Source: Candidatus Cloacimonadota bacterium
GTDB lineage: Bacteria; Cloacimonadota; Cloacimonadia; Cloacimonadales; WRIO01
Assembly (NCBI GenBank): GCA_023230175.1
Contig: JALNXV010000028.1
Span: forward strand, 1 to 16,783
Direction of reading: 5' to 3'
DNA length: 16,783 nt
Under the pieces are notes generated by a model. That model ran no database searches. It worked only from the letters and a program-made list of their open reading frames with translations, and was not told the origin of the DNA. Positions 15,515 to 16,783 of this stretch are shown here, one piece after another; within the stretch, counting starts at the first letter, position 1, and the number at the start of each line of letters is the position of its first letter. Both the position numbers and the translations under genes were made by a program.

Positions 15515-16528
15515 TTATTGACTTATACGATTTCGATATTCAGATTGTAGTGATTCTACCTTTTTGATATAGTCGGGAATTATTTTAGTAATATCATTTA
15601 TCATTTGTTTAGTGTAAATAATTGCTAAGTTGTCAGATACAATGCTATTTTGACTTAAAGAATTTAATTCTAATTTTATTTGATTTAATCTGATTGATGA
15701 GTCACTCATATTATTAAATAAAGAACTCATTGTTTCAATAAAACTTATATCAACAGTTTTTGCTTTGTCATAAGCTGTTAGGCTTGCTTCTGCTTTTTTT
15801 AACAAATCATCTATTTCTTTAAATATCTCATAAACTCTAAAGGCATTAGATATCCATAAGTTTTGATTAGCATTTAGTTTTGATATATCAGGTTTTATAT
15901 ATAATAATGGATCTTTAGGAATATCTTGTAATGTGTTATTTACTAAATGTGTAATGGGTTCATTTTTTTCTTGAATAGGGTCATTAATATTTTGGATTGG
16001 AGTGTTTGCTTTATGAGGGGTTATCACTGGAGAAGATTGGGGTAAAAATTCATTATTGTCTATTCTTTTTTGTAGCTCATTAGCTCTATCAAGAAATCCT
16101 ACGGATTGGAAGAAATAAACGTAATTATTTGCCATTTCTAAGTTTTGAGGATCTTTGGCTTTATATATATCAATAACTATTTTAAATTGGTTCTCATTTA
16201 AATAAAAAGTGTCAGCATAGTAAATCTCATTTGTTAGGATGGTAATTTTTATATCATTTTGTAGTTTTTCTGTTTTAACTTGATTTACTAAAGAATATTC
16301 TGTAAAATCCAAAGGTAAAATATGTTGATCTAATTTTGTTTCACTAATATTGATATAAATAGTTTTATTATCAGTATCCATTAGAGTATTATAAAAAGGT
16401 TCTTCGTCAATTACAAAAACTATTCTTACAACATCGTGATAATCGCCATAATATGAATGAATCAACTGGTTTGCATACACTCTGCACAAGATTAAACTCA
16501 GTAATATATACAGTATAATTCTCTTCAT
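15515..16528 (-). CDS. Secreted AMIN-domain protein of unknown function
   Basis: This is a predicted periplasmic protein of 337 residues. The signal peptide is 1-19 (ends VYA before N20). The Cys at 15 is not in a convincing lipobox. Residues about 30-123 look like an AMIN domain, the beta-rich module that places PilQ and AmiC at peptidoglycan: VVRIVFVIDEEPFYNTLMD, then IYINIS, then a repeat of the same pattern to FKIVIDIYK. A Pro- and Asn-rich linker at about 160-205 leads to a C-terminal helical part (225-335), probably coiled-coil, with no known enzymatic domain. It is neither a PilQ secretin nor an amidase, as both catalytic parts are absent. AAGGA lies six bases before the ATG. It follows the aminotransferase by 14 nt and precedes the kinase by 16 nt. 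The domain call is made by eye. Confidence 0.6.
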   Translation of the reverse strand: MKRIILYILLSLILCRVYANQLIHSYYGDYHDVVRIVFVIDEEPFYNTLMDTDNKTIYINISETKLDQHILPLDFTEYSLVNQVKTEKLQNDIKITILTNEIYYADTFYLNENQFKIVIDIYKAKDPQNLEMANNYVYFFQSVGFLDRANELQKRIDNNEFLPQSSPVITPHKANTPIQNINDPIQEKNEPITHLVNNTLQDIPKDPLLYIKPDISKLNANQNLWISNAFRVYEIFKEIDDLLKKAEASLTAYDKAKTVDISFIETMSSLFNNMSDSSIRLNQIKLELNSLSQNSIVSDNLAIIYTKQMINDITKIIPDYIKKVESLQSEYRNRISQ

Positions 16529-16542
16529 TTAAAATCCTTTTT

Positions 16543-16783
16543 TTAAATATTCAAAAATTCTTTTAAGGTATTCAAAAATGCCTCATTACTTTGTTTATCA
16601 GAAATAGTTACTCTTAAGTGATTTAATAATAATGGGTGATTCCACACAGGTCTGATTGAGATATTTTTTGACTGAAGAAATTCATAAAACTCAACACTTC
16701 TTTTTCCTAATGAGAAGATTAAAAAGTTTGTAAAGCTTGGATATACAAGTAAATCAGTTTTAGAGCTTATTTCTTTCATTTGC
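16543..16783 (-). CDS. Histidinol-phosphate aminotransferase-like protein, C-terminal part (cut by window edge)
   Basis: Only the last 80 or so residues are present; the frame stays open to the window edge, so the visible Met is not the start. The sequence matches the small C-terminal domain of fold-type I PLP aminotransferases of the HisC group. It has VYPSFTNFLIFSL (the usual PSxANFxL strand), then FLQSKNISIRPVW (the GIxxRP turn) and HLRVTISDKQSNEAFL (the LRIT-G element with the substrate-carboxylate Arg). In HisC this enzyme moves an amino group to imidazole-acetol phosphate. Close relatives such as CobD or aromatic aminotransferases cannot be separated from this fragment. It is the most upstream visible gene of the operon with the AMIN protein and the kinase. 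Confidence 0.75.
   Translation of the reverse strand, partial: QMKEISSKTDLLVYPSFTNFLIFSLGKRSVEFYEFLQSKNISIRPVWNHPLLLNHLRVTISDKQSNEAFLNTLKEFLNI

Overview
The window is AT-rich bacterial chromosome, roughly 30% GC by eye. It carries a Gram-negative gene set: a type IV pilus motor, a periplasmic parvulin-type chaperone, a predicted outer-membrane beta-barrel ending in Phe, and AMIN-domain envelope proteins. The combination of an HhH-plus-barrel protein like those of Bacteroidota relatives, FSQ-style signal peptide ends and an MshEN-type PilB suggests a low-GC member of the FCB group. Cloacimonadota is one candidate, but this is inference and no marker in the window settles it. All genes look intact. 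There is no IS element, integrase, phage gene or CRISPR array.

Layout: positions 1-7128 are read rightwards. First comes a pilB-pilC pair (assembly ATPase and inner-membrane platform) that ends in a good intrinsic terminator. After a 208-nt gap comes a tight three-gene operon: a nucleotidyltransferase-like protein of unknown role, a LysO-type lysine exporter and the RecG helicase. From 7429 to the end every protein gene is read leftwards. Going left from the right edge, these are the C-terminal part of a HisC-like aminotransferase, an AMIN-domain secreted protein, a soluble three-PAS hybrid histidine kinase, a ferritin-like diiron protein, a TerB-like protein, an outer-membrane HhH/beta-barrel protein and a SurA-like chaperone. 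A single rightward tRNA-Asn gene with its own promoter and terminator sits between the last two.

The two halves meet at a symmetrical bidirectional terminator at 7376-7403. Just before it, after recG, lies the most unusual stretch: about 230 bp of non-coding DNA at 48% GC (112 of 232 bases counted). It is bracketed by near-identical 21-nt direct repeats and contains internal hairpins. A 15-nt core of the same repeat recurs inverted at 3203-3217, in the gap after pilC. I read this as a dispersed repeat element of a kind I cannot name, and it is the best candidate here for something undescribed.

How genes may work together: PilB and PilC are core type IV pilus parts, and the PilB N-terminal domain has the MshEN pattern that binds cyclic di-GMP in some relatives. 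The HhH/beta-barrel protein could contact DNA at the outer membrane, which would fit pilus-driven DNA uptake, but no sequence evidence beyond domain type and loose proximity supports that. The ferritin-like and TerB-like genes look like a small stress operon. The kinase is co-transcribed with the AMIN protein, and its partner is not in the window.
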